The position numbers and the translations under genes are program-made. Below the pieces are notes generated by a model, which was given only the letters and a program-made list of their open reading frames with translations, was not told the origin of the DNA and did not search any database. From positions 1 to 33,020 of the forward strand of contig JALSID010000026.1 in NCBI GenBank assembly GCA_026981825.1: 33,020 bases of DNA, in the 5' to 3' direction. The stretch is from Planctomycetota bacterium (lineage in GTDB: Bacteria; Planctomycetota; Planctomycetia; JALXBF01). This document shows, one piece after another, positions 32,703 through 33,020 of this stretch; positions within the stretch are counted from its first letter, which is position 1, and each line of letters starts with the position of its first letter.

Positions 32703-33020
32703 GCAGCCGCAAACCGAGTAGGCGGCCTCTACCTGGCCGGAAGTGACCTTTGTCGAGGGCGCCAGCGGAGGACCGGTTCTCCGCAGCGGCGCCGACGTTT
32801 GCCAGGTGGGCTCAGGCGGCATAGCCGCGTCATTCTCGGTGCAATCGCCTCCGCTGAAATTCCGCCGGGCAACCGGCTGGCGTTGACAGAGCCCTACGGA
32901 GGTGGTCTTCTGGAGCAGGGCACCGGTGTGCGATGGAGTGCGAACGAGTGGAAGCCCAGCGGTTTGTCGGTGACGAAGCGAGGCCCATCCGAGGTCTGCT
33001 GCCGGTTGCGTCGGATTCGC
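32703..33020. other. Window-end region without a confident gene
   Basis: After the sialidase-fold gene, a plus-strand frame stays open from 32748 to the window end. From about 32829 its translation (RVILGAIASAEIPPGNRLALTEP...) looks protein-like. Possible starts are a TTG at 32799 or a GTG at 32928, neither with a good ribosome-binding site. It may be the start of a gene beyond the window, but I cannot support it firmly. Confidence 0.3.

Noticed and set aside
1..33020. CRISPR array, insertion sequence or prophage
   Set aside because: No regularly spaced identical repeats with unique spacers, transposase motifs, terminal inverted repeats or phage genes were seen. The only tandem arrays are short promoter-region repeats.

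Overview
This is a GC-rich bacterial window that most likely comes from a planctomycete (Planctomycetota, Pirellulales/Gemmatales-like). No 16S or other decisive marker is present, so this is inference. It rests on a DUF11-type surface lipoprotein, a large Ser/Thr kinase with C-terminal TPRs, a secreted EF-hand protein, a divergent MnmE-like GTPase next to coaX and obgE, and above all a bacterial tetrahydromethanopterin (H4MPT) C1 cluster with a planctomycete-type gene set. murG and ftsW indicate that the peptidoglycan pathway is retained.

Layout: (1) 1-4432, minus strand: obgE, coaX and mnmE-like run as a probable operon. A terminator-like hairpin follows, then the start of a DUF11 lipoprotein gene that leaves the window at base 1. 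(2) 4652-7334: an exported FAH-family protein on plus converges on guaA on minus. (3) 7589-10798: a zinc-ribbon protein, a secreted alpha/beta-hydrolase esterase and a membrane-anchored metallophosphoesterase; the last two genes overlap at their stop codons. (4) 11255-14183, plus: an LysM/YkuD L,D-transpeptidase, a nuclease-like hypothetical and a secreted EF-hand protein. (5) 14586-16611, plus: a three-gene cassette of a single-pass membrane protein, a BY-kinase/ParA-like ATPase with an altered P-loop, and an ExeA-like AAA ATPase with an altered Walker B. (6) 17011-21504, plus: the C1 cluster fae, mtdB/mtdC, an ATP-grasp gene, fwdD-like and fwdB-like. (7) 21703-26565: an HD-GYP protein and a TPR-containing Ser/Thr kinase, transcribed divergently. 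(8) 26720-29100, minus: ftsW then murG. (9) 29422-32702, plus: a DapA-family lyase, a cysteine desulfurase and a BNR/sialidase-fold protein.

How the genes work together: Fae captures formaldehyde on H4MPT and Mtd oxidises methylene-H4MPT. Established pathways then use Mch, Ftr and a formylmethanofuran-processing complex, and here fwdB and fwdD would supply two subunits of that complex. The mch, ftr, fwdA and fwdC genes are not in this window. The FwdB homologue keeps the cysteines expected for a 4Fe-4S cluster and for the tungsten/molybdenum site, and a separate FwdD pterin-binding subunit is encoded beside it. This resembles the archaeal redox enzyme more than the metal-free formyltransferase/hydrolase complex of methylotrophic proteobacteria, and it is the most interesting point in the window. 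A perfect 15-bp hairpin sits between fae and mtd and may set their relative expression.

Most start sites were chosen from Shine-Dalgarno-like sequence, signal peptide position or family alignment from memory. Ambiguous starts are flagged in the entries.
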